This document shows, one piece after another, positions 47,922 to 56,754 of a stretch of DNA of 64,000 bases; the stretch's first letter is position 1, and each line of letters opens with the position of its first letter. Both the position numbers and the translations under genes were made by a program. The notes below the pieces were generated by a model. It ran no database searches and was not told the DNA's origin. It was given only the letters and a program-made list of their open reading frames with translations. Source of the stretch: Desertimonas sp963733085 (GTDB lineage Bacteria > Actinomycetota > Acidimicrobiia > Acidimicrobiales > Ilumatobacteraceae); NCBI GenBank assembly GCA_963733085.1, contig CAVTBY010000001.1:124001-188000 (forward strand), written 5' to 3'.

Positions 47922-48221
47922 TCAACTCCTGTTCACGTTCCCGCCGAGCCGGTCGAGCAGGTCGTCTTGACGCCCTTCCAGCTCGGTGATCTCACCGGCG
48001 ACGTGGGCGCGGTGCTTTCGCATCGCGTCGAGGTGCTTGCGCGCCTCGTTCGATTCGTGGGACGCCTGCGGAGTTTCCGAGACGAGCGCGCGCAACGACA
48101 GCTCGTCGGCGTCATCGGCGAATTGAACGAGCTGCTCGTCGATCACCGCCAGCTCCTCGCGTAACGAGCGCAGGCGCGCCGCGACTTGGGTGAGGCGGCG
48201 CTCGGTCATCCAGGTGCCCAT
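47922..48221 (-). CDS. Small coiled-coil protein upstream of the ANTAR regulator
   Basis: 99 residues, mostly charged helix: TERRLTQVAARLRSLREELA, VIDEQLVQFADDADELSLRA, VSETPQAS, and EGRQDDLLDRL. Conserved next to ANTAR response regulators in several actinobacteria, but no function is known. ATG 48221; only 4 bases separate its stop from the regulator's ATG, so they form an operon. Confidence 0.7.
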   Translation of the reverse strand: MGTWMTERRLTQVAARLRSLREELAVIDEQLVQFADDADELSLRALVSETPQASHESNEARKHLDAMRKHRAHVAGEITELEGRQDDLLDRLGGNVNRS

Positions 48222-48253
48222 TGACGTTCCACTGTAGGAGCCGCGGGTCTGGT

Positions 48254-48793
48254 TCAGGTCTGCCCGCCGGTGCGCATCTGGTTACGCAGGTCGGCGGCGT
48301 GCTTGCGGGACGCACGGCGTGAGCGGACGAGGTAGATGCTGCCGAGTACCGCTGCGACACCGAGGATGGCACCGATCAAGCTCCACAGTCGGAACCCGGG
48401 GGCTTCGACGTCGAGCGTCCGATCGCCGGCGTGGGCTGCGTCGCTGATTCCGAGCACGATTCCGAGCGTCATCAGGTTGGGTGCGGCGAGGAGCAGCGCG
48501 AGGGCGAACCAGCCGAGCCACCCGAGCCACGTCCGGTGTGGCGTACGCAGCTTCCATACGGCGAGGAACAAGAGCAGTGGTGCAGCGGTGAAGACGAACC
48601 CGATGAACAACCCGTACAACGCCCCCGTGGTGAGACTGCCATCGACAACTCGAGCGACTCGTTGGGCCCACCAGCGGGGGATGACCGCGGCCGCGATGAG
48701 ATAGCCGAGCAGGACGGCGATGATGGCGACGATGCCGACGGTGATCCGGTGCTGCCAGTTCGGCCCGGTGGCGTCGTCATGCATCGCCACCAT
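48254..48793 (-). CDS. Four-helix integral membrane protein, unknown function
   Basis: 179 residues with hydrophobic segments near 20-40, 58-78, 93-115 and 138-158 and a basic C-terminus (RSRRASRKHAADLRNQMR). No family is recognised. It is first in the minus-strand run toward polA, 32 bases before the coiled-coil gene, so it may be co-transcribed. Confidence 0.65.
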   Translation of the reverse strand: MVAMHDDATGPNWQHRITVGIVAIIAVLLGYLIAAAVIPRWWAQRVARVVDGSLTTGALYGLFIGFVFTAAPLLLFLAVWKLRTPHRTWLGWLGWFALALLLAAPNLMTLGIVLGISDAAHAGDRTLDVEAPGFRLWSLIGAILGVAAVLGSIYLVRSRRASRKHAADLRNQMRTGGQT

Positions 48794-48896
48794 CGTGCCA
48801 GCAACGAGGGGTCGGGCTATGGATCCGCGGGCACCGCGGGTTTCGACCGGGAGCGGGCCGGGTAGTGGCAGGACTGATCATCGAGGAGGAACTCAG

Positions 48897-49247
48897 ATGC
48901 AGGCATCGACACTGAAGGACGCCGCCGGCACGGTGAGCGAGACGGTGAGCGATCTCGCCCGGAGCGTGGTCGACATCACGCCCGACGTCACCAGCAAAGC
49001 TGGCGACGTCGCCAGCAAGGTTGGCGATACAGCGCTCAAACTCGCCGCCCTGACCCCATGGGTCGAGGAGGCCACGAACTCGCGCTCGATGCGGCGGTGG
49101 ATCCTGACCATCGGCATGGTCATCGCCGTGCTCGGATTGATCGGCTGGTGGCAGAAGAACCGTCAGAAGAGCGACGTTGCGTCGACCAGCACCGGCGTCA
49201 CATCGACCGACGCCGAACGCCACCTCAAGGCCGCCGCCGGAAACTGA
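48897..49247 (+). CDS. Small single-pass membrane protein
   Basis: 116 residues from ATG 48897, with strong ribosome site GAGGAGG 8 bases upstream. The N-terminal half is amphipathic helix (DAAGTVSETVSDLARSVVDI; KAGDVASKVGDTALKLAAL), followed by one transmembrane helix (RWILTIGMVIAVLGLIGWW) and a basic/Ser-Thr tail. Similar small proteins occur in actinobacteria without a defined role. Divergent from the four-helix membrane gene. Confidence 0.7.
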   Translation: MQASTLKDAAGTVSETVSDLARSVVDITPDVTSKAGDVASKVGDTALKLAALTPWVEEATNSRSMRRWILTIGMVIAVLGLIGWWQKNRQKSDVASTSTGVTSTDAERHLKAAAGN

Positions 49248-49274
49248 CGCTCAGCCCGACCCGGACAGCGCTCG

Positions 49275-49326
49275 GATTCTGCGGCCACGATCCGGACATT
49301 CCTGTCCGGCTTGGGTCCTCAGAATC
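49275..49326. repeat. Dispersed intergenic repeat, family A, copy 2
   Basis: The 52-base element GATTCTGCGGCCACGATCC...CCTCAGAATC matches the reverse complement of copy 1 (3174-3225) at all but about six positions. It lies between the small membrane gene stop and tRNA-Leu(CAA), and can form a hairpin from its ends. Confidence 0.85.
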
Positions 49327-49418
49327 GGCGCGGGCCACGAACTGTGACATCTCAGGCCCGATATCGGCTCCCAGTGCTCACCGTTCCAGAGAAGGCCCGG
49401 CGCGGCGGTCGCTCTTCG

Positions 49419-49502
49419 TGCCCGGAGCGGGATTCGAACCCGCACGCCCTTTCGGACAATGGTGTTTGAGACCATCACGTATACCAGTTCCGTCATCCGG
49501 GC
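49419..49502 (-). tRNA. tRNA-Leu (anticodon CAA)
   Basis: Minus strand: acceptor GCCCGGA/TCCGGGC, anticodon stem ATGGT/ACCAT with loop CTCAAAC (anticodon CAA), long class II variable arm and T-arm GCGGGTTCGAATCCCGC. Discriminator A, CCA not encoded. Reads UUG leucine codons. Confidence 0.95.
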
Positions 49503-49593
49503 AGGTGGGTCAGTCTACTGCTGAACACCACGTGGTCGCAGCAGCGGCGGCGCTCGTGCTCCGAGCGACCGTCCGCCGTCTACTGTCGAGCTG

Positions 49594-50769
49594 ATGCTCG
49601 CATTCACGTTCCCCGGGCAGGGGTCGCAGCGTCCGGGGATGGGGCGGCCGTGGCTCGATCACGAGAGTTGGGAGCTCGTCGGCGAGGCGAGCGAGATAGC
49701 CGACCGCGACGTCGGCAAGTTGCTCCTCGACGCCGATGCGGATGAGCTGCGTGACACGCGCAACGCCCAGCTGACGACGTTCGTGTCCAGCCTGATGGTG
49801 CTCGACGCTGCCGAGCGTCTCGGCATCGAGCCGAGCTTCTGCGCCGGGCACAGCCTCGGCGAGTACACCGCCCTCACGGCGACCGGCGCCCTCGGGTTCG
49901 ACGAAGGCGTGCGGCTGGTCATCGCTCGAGCCGACGCGATGCACGACGCCGGCATCGAGCACCCCGGCACGATGGCCGCTGTGCTCGGGCTCGACGACGA
50001 GCAGGTCGACGTCGCCTGCCGCCGTGCCGACGACGACGTGTGGGTCGCCAACTACAACGCCCCGGGTCAGGTCGTCATCGCCGGTTCTCCCACCGGCGTC
50101 GAGGCTGCGGGGACTCATGCCAAGGAGCTCGGCGCCAAGAAAGTGATGCCGCTGCAGGTGTCCGGCGCCTTCCACACGCCGTACATGATCGGTGCACGGG
50201 AGCGCCTGCGCGAGGCGATCGCTGCGGCGAACCCGCGCGACACCGAGGTTCCGGTGGTCTCCAACGTCGACGGCCTCCCCCACCAGCTCGGTGCCGAGTG
50301 GGCAAGCCTGCTCTCGGCGCAGTTGTCGTCGCCGGTGCGATGGAAGCACGTCCTTCTCGAGCTGTCCGACCATGGCGTCGACGAATTCGTCGAACTCGGG
50401 CCCGGTGGTGTGCTGACCGGAATGGCCAAGCGCACCGTGACCGCGGCGCGGACGGTCTCGGTGGCGACACCAGAGGAGCTCGATCGATTGATCGAGTTCG
50501 TCCAGCAGGTGATGCCGACACCGCCGCCTCGTCTCGAGGGTGAGCATCTCTTCGCCGTCGAACGCCTCGTCGTCAGCCCCGCTGCTGGGATCTTCAGCCG
50601 GCGAGACGGCATCGACGACGGCGCGACCATCGAGGTCGGCACCGTGCTCGGCCATGTCGGCGAGCACGAGGTGCGCAGCCCGTTCGCCGGCGTGCTGCAG
50701 AGCTACATCGCCGTGGACACCGAGCGGGTGATGCCCCGCCAACCCATCGCGTGGCTACGCACCGCGTAG
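49594..50769 (+). CDS. fabD: Malonyl-CoA:ACP transacylase with extra C-terminal beta-barrel domain
   Basis: 391 residues; FabD normally has about 310. FPGQGSQRPGMG oxyanion region, nucleophile Ser87 in GHSLGEY and catalytic His in SGAFHTPYM are intact. Residues 310-391 (VERLVVSPAAGIFSRRDGID, GTVLGHVGEHEVRSPFAGVL, PRQPIAWLRTA) have the beta-sandwich pattern of biotinyl/lipoyl-like domains, but no modifiable Lys is present at the expected turn. The extra domain could position the enzyme in the FAS-II complex. First gene of the operon fabD-fabH-fabG-acpP-fabF. Confidence 0.9.
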   Translation: MLAFTFPGQGSQRPGMGRPWLDHESWELVGEASEIADRDVGKLLLDADADELRDTRNAQLTTFVSSLMVLDAAERLGIEPSFCAGHSLGEYTALTATGALGFDEGVRLVIARADAMHDAGIEHPGTMAAVLGLDDEQVDVACRRADDDVWVANYNAPGQVVIAGSPTGVEAAGTHAKELGAKKVMPLQVSGAFHTPYMIGARERLREAIAAANPRDTEVPVVSNVDGLPHQLGAEWASLLSAQLSSPVRWKHVLLELSDHGVDEFVELGPGGVLTGMAKRTVTAARTVSVATPEELDRLIEFVQQVMPTPPPRLEGEHLFAVERLVVSPAAGIFSRRDGIDDGATIEVGTVLGHVGEHEVRSPFAGVLQSYIAVDTERVMPRQPIAWLRTA

Positions 50770-50805
50770 CCTGGAACCGCATTCGATCAACGAGAGGGGT
50801 CGCCG

Positions 50806-51769
50806 ATGCCTACCGTCCCGCCTTCCGCCCGCGGCGCGGTGATCACCGGGTGGGGCACCGCCCTGCCCGACAAGGTGCTCACCAACGACGACCTGCGCGC
50901 CAGCGGGCTTGACACCAGCGACGAGTGGATCGTCGAACGCACCGGGATCAAGGAGCGCCGCATCGGCGGCTCGACAGCCTCGCTGTCCGTGGAAGCCGGC
51001 CGTCAGGCGATGGAGATGGCCGGACTGGAGCCGTCGCAGATCGATGCCCTCGTCTTGTCGACAACCACTCCCGACCGCTGCGATCCCCGGCACCTCGTCG
51101 ACCGTGCAGTACCAGCTCGGCTTGTTCTGCGGAGCATTCGACGTCAACGCCGCCTGCTCCGGATTCACGTACGCCCTCGTGGTCGCCCACGGCCTCATCG
51201 CGATGGGCTCGGAGCGCGTTCTCGTCATCGGCACGGACACGTTGTCGCGGGTGACGGATTGGGACGACCGCAACACCGCGGTGCTGTTCGCCGACGGTTC
51301 GGGCGCCGTCGTGCTCGAGGCCGTCGAGGGTCGCGGCCAGCTGCTCGGTTGGGACCTCGATGCCGACGGGAGCGCCGAGGAGTACCTCTACGCCGACATC
51401 GGTGGCTACATCAAGATGGAGGGCAAGGAGGTGTTCCGCCGGGCCGTGCGGATCATGGTCGACTCCGCCGAGAAGTCGATGGAGGCCGCCGGTGTCCACG
51501 CCGACGACATCGCCCTCGTCGTCCCCCACCAGGCCAACACCCGCATCATCAAGGCGGCGTGCGACCGGCTGGGGATCGGGATGGACCGCGCCGCGATCGT
51601 GCTCGACCGCACCGGCAACACCTCGTCGGCGTCGATCCCCCTCGCTCTCGCCGACGCCCTCGATCAGGGCCGGGTGAAGGACGGTGACCTCATCCTCATC
51701 GTCGGCTTCGGCGCCGGGATGACTGCCGCCAGCACGATCATCCGCTGGGCCGGCGAGAAGCGTGGCTGA
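50806..51769 (+). CDS. fabH: 3-oxoacyl-ACP synthase III, one +1 frameshift
   Basis: First frame: GAVITGWGTALPDKVLTNDD, DEWIVERTGIKERRIG, STTTPDR. Skipping one base near 51079 leads to AIPGTSSTVQYQLGL, FDVNAACSGFTYAL with catalytic Cys, His in VVPHQANTRI and Asn in DRTGNTSSASIP. About 320 residues when joined. It condenses acetyl- (or branched) CoA with malonyl-ACP to start chains. Its stop overlaps the fabG start, consistent with translation through the whole gene. Confidence 0.93.
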
Positions 51770-52478
51770 CACCTCCTCGGTAGCCCTGGTCACAGGAGGC
51801 TCTCGGGGCATCGGGTTGGCGTGTGCCCGCCGGCTGGCTGCCGACGGGCACCACGTCGCCGTCACGTACCTCACCTCGCCGCCGCCGGAGGGCTTGTTCG
51901 GTGTCAAGTGCGACGTCACATCCGGAGCCGACGTCGACCGCACCTTCAGCGAGGTCACCGAGCACTTCGGCGACACCGTCGGGGTCGTCGTGTCGAACGC
52001 CGGCGTCACCCGCGACGGACTGCTCCTGCGGATGAGCGAGGACGACTTCACGAGCGTCATCGATGCCAACCTGACGGCGTCGTACCGAGTCGCCAAGCGG
52101 GCGGCGAAGGACATGCTGCGGGCGCGCACGGGGCGCATCGTGCTGATGTCGTCGGTCGTCGGCCTGCTCGGCTCGGCGGGACAGGCCAACTACGCCGCGT
52201 CCAAGGCCGGACTCGTCGGCCTCGCCCGCTCGCTCGCCCGCGAGCTCGGCTCGCGGAGCATCACCGTCAACGTCGTCGCCCCCGGCGTCGTCGCCACCGA
52301 CATGACCGCTGAGCTGGGCGAGAAGCGCCTCGCCGAGCTCACCGCCGCCGTCCCGCTGGGCAGGATGGCCACCCCAGACGAGATCGCCGGCGTCGTGTCC
52401 TTCCTCGCCTCGCCCGATGCCGCCTACATCAGCGGCGCCGTCATCCCCGTCGACGGCGGTCTGGGCATGGGGCACTAG
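51762..52478 (+). CDS. fabG: 3-oxoacyl-ACP reductase
   Basis: 238 residues from GTG 51762. Short-chain dehydrogenase fold: NADPH motif TGGSRGIG, NNAG-equivalent VVSNAGVTRDGLLLRM, catalytic Ser in IVLMSSVVGLLGSAGQANYA and Tyr-Lys in YAASKAGLVG. C-terminal PVDGGLGMGH. Reduces beta-keto groups in FAS-II. Overlaps the fabH stop by 8 bases. Confidence 0.95.
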   Translation: MADTSSVALVTGGSRGIGLACARRLAADGHHVAVTYLTSPPPEGLFGVKCDVTSGADVDRTFSEVTEHFGDTVGVVVSNAGVTRDGLLLRMSEDDFTSVIDANLTASYRVAKRAAKDMLRARTGRIVLMSSVVGLLGSAGQANYAASKAGLVGLARSLARELGSRSITVNVVAPGVVATDMTAELGEKRLAELTAAVPLGRMATPDEIAGVVSFLASPDAAYISGAVIPVDGGLGMGH

Positions 52479-52480
52479 TC

Positions 52481-52554
52481 TTGCGTTCCCCGGCCACAAC
52501 ACATACTGCCCGCGCAGTTGCTGGCCGCTCCCTCGCTGGCGCTCGGTCGCTCGC
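52481..52554. repeat. Dispersed intergenic repeat, family E, copy 2 (inverted)
   Basis: Begins TTGCGTTCCCCGGCCACAA and ends CGCTCGGTCGCTCGC, the reverse complement of the ends of copies 33083 and 61839; the centre is about 13 bases longer and different, holding ACTGCCCGCGCAGT. It separates fabG from acpP and may add a promoter or terminator inside the operon. Confidence 0.88.
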
Positions 52555-52642
52555 ATCGGTGCAGGGCACTCGCACCATCACGCTCGTGTGGCACACTCTC
52601 AGCACACGATCCAGTGACCCAATCCGCTGACAAGGAGCCATC

Positions 52643-52882
52643 GTGGATCAAGAGACCTTCGCCCGATTCAAGAAGTGCGCCGTCGAGGTGCTGTCCGTGC
52701 CCGAGGACAAGGTGACGCCGGAGGCCCGGTTCGGCGACGATCTCGACGCCGACAGTCTCGACCTCGTCGAGCTGGTCATGGCCCTCGAAGAGGAGTTCGG
52801 CGTCGAGGTGCCCGAAGAAGAGCTCGAAGGAGTCGAGACCGTCGGTCAGGCGTACGACCTGATCGCCGGCAAACTGAGCTGA
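52643..52882 (+). CDS. acpP: Acyl carrier protein
   Basis: 79 residues from GTG 52643. Ser38 in LDADSLDLVEL is the 4'-phosphopantetheine site; the acidic helix II (EEEFGVEVPEEELEG) fits FAS-II ACPs. Carries acyl chains between the enzymes encoded around it. Stop overlaps the fabF start. Confidence 0.96.
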   Translation: MDQETFARFKKCAVEVLSVPEDKVTPEARFGDDLDADSLDLVELVMALEEEFGVEVPEEELEGVETVGQAYDLIAGKLS

Positions 52883-54058
52883 TGGACGGTCGAGGGCGCC
52901 GCGTCGCTGTCACCGGACTCGGTGTCGTCGCGCCGTGCGGGGTCGGCGCCGCCGCGTTCTGGGACGGCTTGCTCGGGCCCGGCATCACGTCGGGGCGCTC
53001 GGTGCGACTCGCCGACTGGGACCCGTCACCGTGGTACGACAACCCCAAAGAAGCGCGCCGCGCCGACCGGGTCGAGCAGTTCGCCATCGCCGCCGCCGCC
53101 GAGGCGATGACCGCCGCCGGCGAGATCGGTGTCGATCCGGCCCGTTTCGGCACGATCTTCGCCACCGGGATCGGCGGACTGGAGACACTCGAAGAGCAGG
53201 TCGAGGTACGCATCAACAAGGGTGAGCGTCGGGTTTCGCCCTTCCTCGTCCCGATGATGATGGCCAACGCCAGCGGCGCGGCGATCTCGATGCGCTACGG
53301 CCTGCAGGGACCCAACGAGACGATCTGCACGGCGTGCGCCGCCGGTACCCACGCCATCGGCAATGCCGCCCGGCTGATCGCCTGGGGGCGCTGCGACGCG
53401 GTCGTCACCGGCGGCGCCGAGGCGGCCGCCACGGTGACGTCGCTGGCCGGCTTCGGCAACATGACTGCGCTTTCGACGTCGGGCGTGTCGCGTCCGTTCG
53501 ACGTCGGCCGCGACGGGTTCGTGATGGGTGAGGGCGCTGCCGTGTTCGTGCTCGAGGAGTGGGAGCACGCCGACAGGACGTGGTGCGACGATCCTCGGGG
53601 AGATCGTCGGCGCGGCGAGCAACGCCGACGCCCACCACATCACCGCTCCGTCGCCCGGCGGGTCGGGGGCGATCGTGTGCATGAAGCTGGCACTCGAGGA
53701 TGCCGGCCTCGACGCGGCCGACATCCGCCAGATCAACGCCCATGGGACCTCGACGCCACTCAACGACGCCGCCGAGGCGGAGGCCGTGATCAAGGTGTTC
53801 GGCGACCAGTCACCGCCCGTCACCTCGATCAAGGGCGTCACCGGTCACGCCCTCGGTGCCGCCGGTGCGCTCGAAGCGGCGTCCGTGCTGCTCTCGTTCC
53901 AGCACCGTCTGATCCCTCCGACAGCGAACACCGTCGACGTCGATCTCGGCATCGACGTCGTCACCGGAGCGGCTCGACCGTGGGAGCCGGGCCCGACGAT
54001 CTCCAACAACTTCGGGTTCGGCGGGCACAACGGCAGCGTGATCATCAGTCCCGCGTGA
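52882..54058 (+). CDS. fabF: 3-oxoacyl-ACP synthase II, one +1 frameshift
   Basis: ATG 52882 overlaps the acpP stop (TGATG). First frame carries VAVTGLGVVAPCGVGAAAFW, catalytic Cys in TICTACAAGTHAIG and ends FVMGEGAAVFVLEEWEHA. Dropping one base near 53575 continues with GATILGEIVGAASNADAHHI, first His in QINAHGTSTPLNDAAEAEA and second in GVTGHALGAAGALE, ending FGGHNGSVIISP. About 390 residues. It elongates acyl-ACP chains. The 3' end overlaps the convergent glycosyltransferase gene by 14 bases. Confidence 0.94.
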
Positions 54059-55530
54059 TCGCCGATCGGCGGTAACCGCCGACGATCGACACAGCGACCA
54101 TCAGGCAGCCGACGGCGATCACGACTCCGGCCGCGGTCCGCAGCCACGGGCTCGCCGGAAGGACTTGGAGCAGCTCCGGCATCGGCAGGCCCCGGTCACG
54201 CAGCCGCCGCTCCGTCGTCGGATCGACACCCGACGGAACGTTGCGCAGCGCCCACCAACCCATCAGCACCACGGTGACGACGGGCAGGACTCGCGGCCAC
54301 AGGCGATCGAGGCCGATGGCGAACAGCGCGGCGGCGACGCCGAGGGCGGGGAGCAGGTAACGGGCGTAGCGGCTGCCGCCGCCGGAGACGTGCTGGGCGA
54401 CAGTCATGATCGACGACGAACACGACCGTGACACACAGCCCGAGCGCCGGCCTCGTGACGACACCGTGGACACCGCGCCGCACGACGTCTCCCGTCCGGC
54501 CGCGAATCGCCACGATGACCAGGCCGATGACGACGAGCAGCAAGGCGATGTTCACCCCCGACGGGAACACGATGGGGAACAGCGGTGTCGGCGACATCAG
54601 CATGTGGTACAGGTCGATCCACAGGTGCCCCCACGTGAGGATCTCGAGCAACGAGCCGCGGGGGTCGCGGCCGAATCGGTCGAGGAGGAACTCCGACCCG
54701 GCGAAGTCGCCGTACAGCCGGTTGTTGCGGAGGTAGTACCAGCCGAACAGCACGGCGCCAGGAACCAGCCCGAAGGCAGCGACGACTCCCCGCCGACCGG
54801 ATGCGACTTGCGACCGTGCCCTCGGCGGTGAGGGCGCGGGCGACGGCGACCCATACGACGACGACGACGGCGACGACCAGCGTCGCGCTTCGGGCACCCG
54901 CGCACGCGGCCGCCGCCGCGCCGAGGACGACGAGGTCAGCTCGTTCCCAGCGCCCAGACCGCGCCGATACATCGCACGCCGGCCCAGACCACGGCTGTCC
55001 CGGCGGCGAACCCGAGCCCGTCGTTCATCGCCTCCGAGAACAACGTGTGACCCTGCGGCACGAGGGCGGCGATCGCCGCCGCCGCCATGCCGAGACGGCG
55101 CACCCCGCCACTGAGGTCGCGGGCGAGCAAGTACGTGAACGCCACGCCTGCAGGCGGCGAAGGCGATGTTCGCCAGGCGCATCAACATCAGACCGCCGTC
55201 GGGGCGATCAGTGGCATTGGACAGCCAGATCAGCGGCGCGGTGGCGACGTAGTGCAGCGGCGGGTGGTTGGCCACCCAGACATCCCGATAGCGATCGTCG
55301 CGGCCCGACGCCCGCTCCGCCTGCCACTGCACCGCGCTGTCCGGGACGTCGGGAGACTCGGTGATCTCGGGGAGGTCGAAATCGGCGATCTCGTGGGCGT
55401 AGCCGACGTGGGCGGTCTCGTCCGGGGCGACGAACGGGGGCTGCTCGAAGGCGAACAGCAGGGCGATGCCGACGAACAGGACGATCGCGCCGGCGAGACC
55501 GACGCGGACGGGATCGCGCGGGAGGGTCAC
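54045..55530 (-). CDS. Multi-pass glycosyltransferase-like (PMT/GT39-type) membrane protein, four +1 frameshifts
   Basis: From GTG 55530 (overlapping the fabZ stop). Reading frames join as: AFEQPPFVAPDETAHVGYAH, NHPPLHYVATAPLIWL, then near 55152 to TYLLARDLSGGVRRLGMAAA, near 54957 to LVVLGAAAAACAGARSATLV, near 54806 to VPGAVLFGWYYLRNNRLYGD, and near 54411 to MTVAQHVSGGGSRYARYLLP, ending VGGYRRSAITRD. About 490 residues with many hydrophobic helices. The acidic DETAH motif in the first loop resembles GT39/GT83-type lipid-linked sugar transferases. It is the paralogue of 60283-61826 and likely adds sugars to envelope polymers. Confidence 0.75.
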
Positions 55531-55964
55531 ACGTCGACGACGACGAACAGCAGCTCGCAACTGCACGCCAACTCGCCGTCGGCGCCGCCGATCAGCGCGC
55601 GCCCGGTACCCTTGCCGGCGCGGGCCGACATCCGCGCCAGCTCGACCTCCAGCCACAGCGTGTCGCCTGGACCGACCTGCCGGCGGAAGCGGGCGGCGTC
55701 GAGTCCGCCGAACAGCGGCAGCTTGCCGGCGAACCGATCGTCGGTGAGCACGGCGATGGCGCCGACCTGGGCGATCGCCTCGCACATCAGGACGCCCGGC
55801 AGCGTCGGCCGCCCAGGGAAGTGCCCGGCGAAGAACCACTCGTCGCCGCTGAGCGACCACCGTCCCGCCGCCGCGGAACCCGGTTCGAGCATCGTGACCT
55901 CGTCGACGAACAGGAACGGTGGCCGGTGCGGCAGGACGTCGGCCGGCCGCGGGAGTTCGATCAC
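55527..55964 (-). CDS. fabZ: 3-hydroxyacyl-ACP dehydratase (FabZ-like)
   Basis: 145 residues from GTG 55964, overlapping the bcp stop (GTGA). Hot-dog fold: LPHRPPFLFVDEV, catalytic His in FFAGHFPGRPTLPGVLMCEA and Gly-Gln region AIAQVGAIAVL. It would dehydrate 3-hydroxyacyl-ACP in the FAS-II cycle encoded on the other strand 1.5 kb away, filling the one activity missing from that operon. Confidence 0.9.
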   Translation of the reverse strand: MIELPRPADVLPHRPPFLFVDEVTMLEPGSAAAGRWSLSGDEWFFAGHFPGRPTLPGVLMCEAIAQVGAIAVLTDDRFAGKLPLFGGLDAARFRRQVGPGDTLWLEVELARMSARAGKGTGRALIGGADGELACSCELLFVVVDV

Positions 55965-56413
55965 GTGCGCAACGCGGCGAGCAGGTTCTTCGGTGTGTCG
56001 GCGGGGCTGACCTTGTACCACGCGTCGGCGATCGAGCCCTGCTCGTCGATGAGGAACGCCGACCGCTCGATGCCCAGGTACTTGCGGCCGTACATGCTCT
56101 TTTCCTTCCAGACGTCGTACGCCTCGGCGGTCGCGTGCTCGGGGTCGGAGAGGAGCTGGAAGCCGAGGCCGTACTTCGCGGCGAACTTCGCCTGCTTCGA
56201 CGGCTTGTCCGGGCTGACCCCGAGGATCACGGTGTCGCCGACGTCGCCGAGCACATCGTTGAGCCCGCACGCCTGCTTCGTGCATCCCGGCGTGTCGGCC
56301 TTCGGATAGAAGTACACGAGCACCTTGCGACCCCGCAGGCCGGAGAGCTTGACGGCAGTCTCGTCTTGGTCGAGAAGCTCGAAATCGGGAGCCTTGTCAC
56401 CGGGCGTGAGCAT
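55961..56413 (-). CDS. bcp: Thiol peroxidase of the BCP/peroxiredoxin Q group
   Basis: 150 residues. PGDKAPDFELLDQDETAVKL at the start; peroxidatic Cys in ADTPGCTKQACGLND with a second Cys five residues on, the spacing of atypical 2-Cys BCP. Reduces hydroperoxides with thioredoxin. Coupled with fabZ and the glycosyltransferase by overlapping codons. Confidence 0.95.
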   Translation of the reverse strand: MLTPGDKAPDFELLDQDETAVKLSGLRGRKVLVYFYPKADTPGCTKQACGLNDVLGDVGDTVILGVSPDKPSKQAKFAAKYGLGFQLLSDPEHATAEAYDVWKEKSMYGRKYLGIERSAFLIDEQGSIADAWYKVSPADTPKNLLAALRT

Positions 56414-56546
56414 GCGACGACCTTATCCGCCGGGTCTCGCGCGACCATGGGCGGCTCCGCTGGCGAGCGTGCCCGGGGTGAACACGAACATGTCGACGAC
56501 TTGTCGCGACGGCGACGTACGGATGGCCGTCCGCTAACATCGCCAC

Positions 56547-56729
56547 ATGCTGAGCTACCTCGACCCGGGCACCGGGAGCATGATCGCCGCCGCCTTCGCC
56601 GGCGGAGCCGCCGGATTCGGCGTGTTGATGAGGGTCTACGGACACCGCATCGCCGGCGTGTTCTCGAAGAAGCACCGGGCGCAGGCCGAGGAAGCGCGCG
56701 CCGAACTGCTCGGTGACGACGAGGAGTGA
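56547..56729 (+). CDS. Small YLDPGTGS membrane protein
   Basis: 60 residues: MLSYLDPGTGSMIAAAFAGG, one transmembrane helix, then a basic/charged tail (KKHRAQAEEARAELLGDDEE). The YLDPGTGS box is shared by small membrane proteins commonly found beside sulfatase-like and methyltransferase genes in diverse bacteria, as here. Function unknown; probably part of envelope glycan machinery. The next gene begins 25 bases downstream. Confidence 0.8.
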   Translation: MLSYLDPGTGSMIAAAFAGGAAGFGVLMRVYGHRIAGVFSKKHRAQAEEARAELLGDDEE

Positions 56730-56754
56730 CGCCGGCCCCGGCGCAACCCACGAC

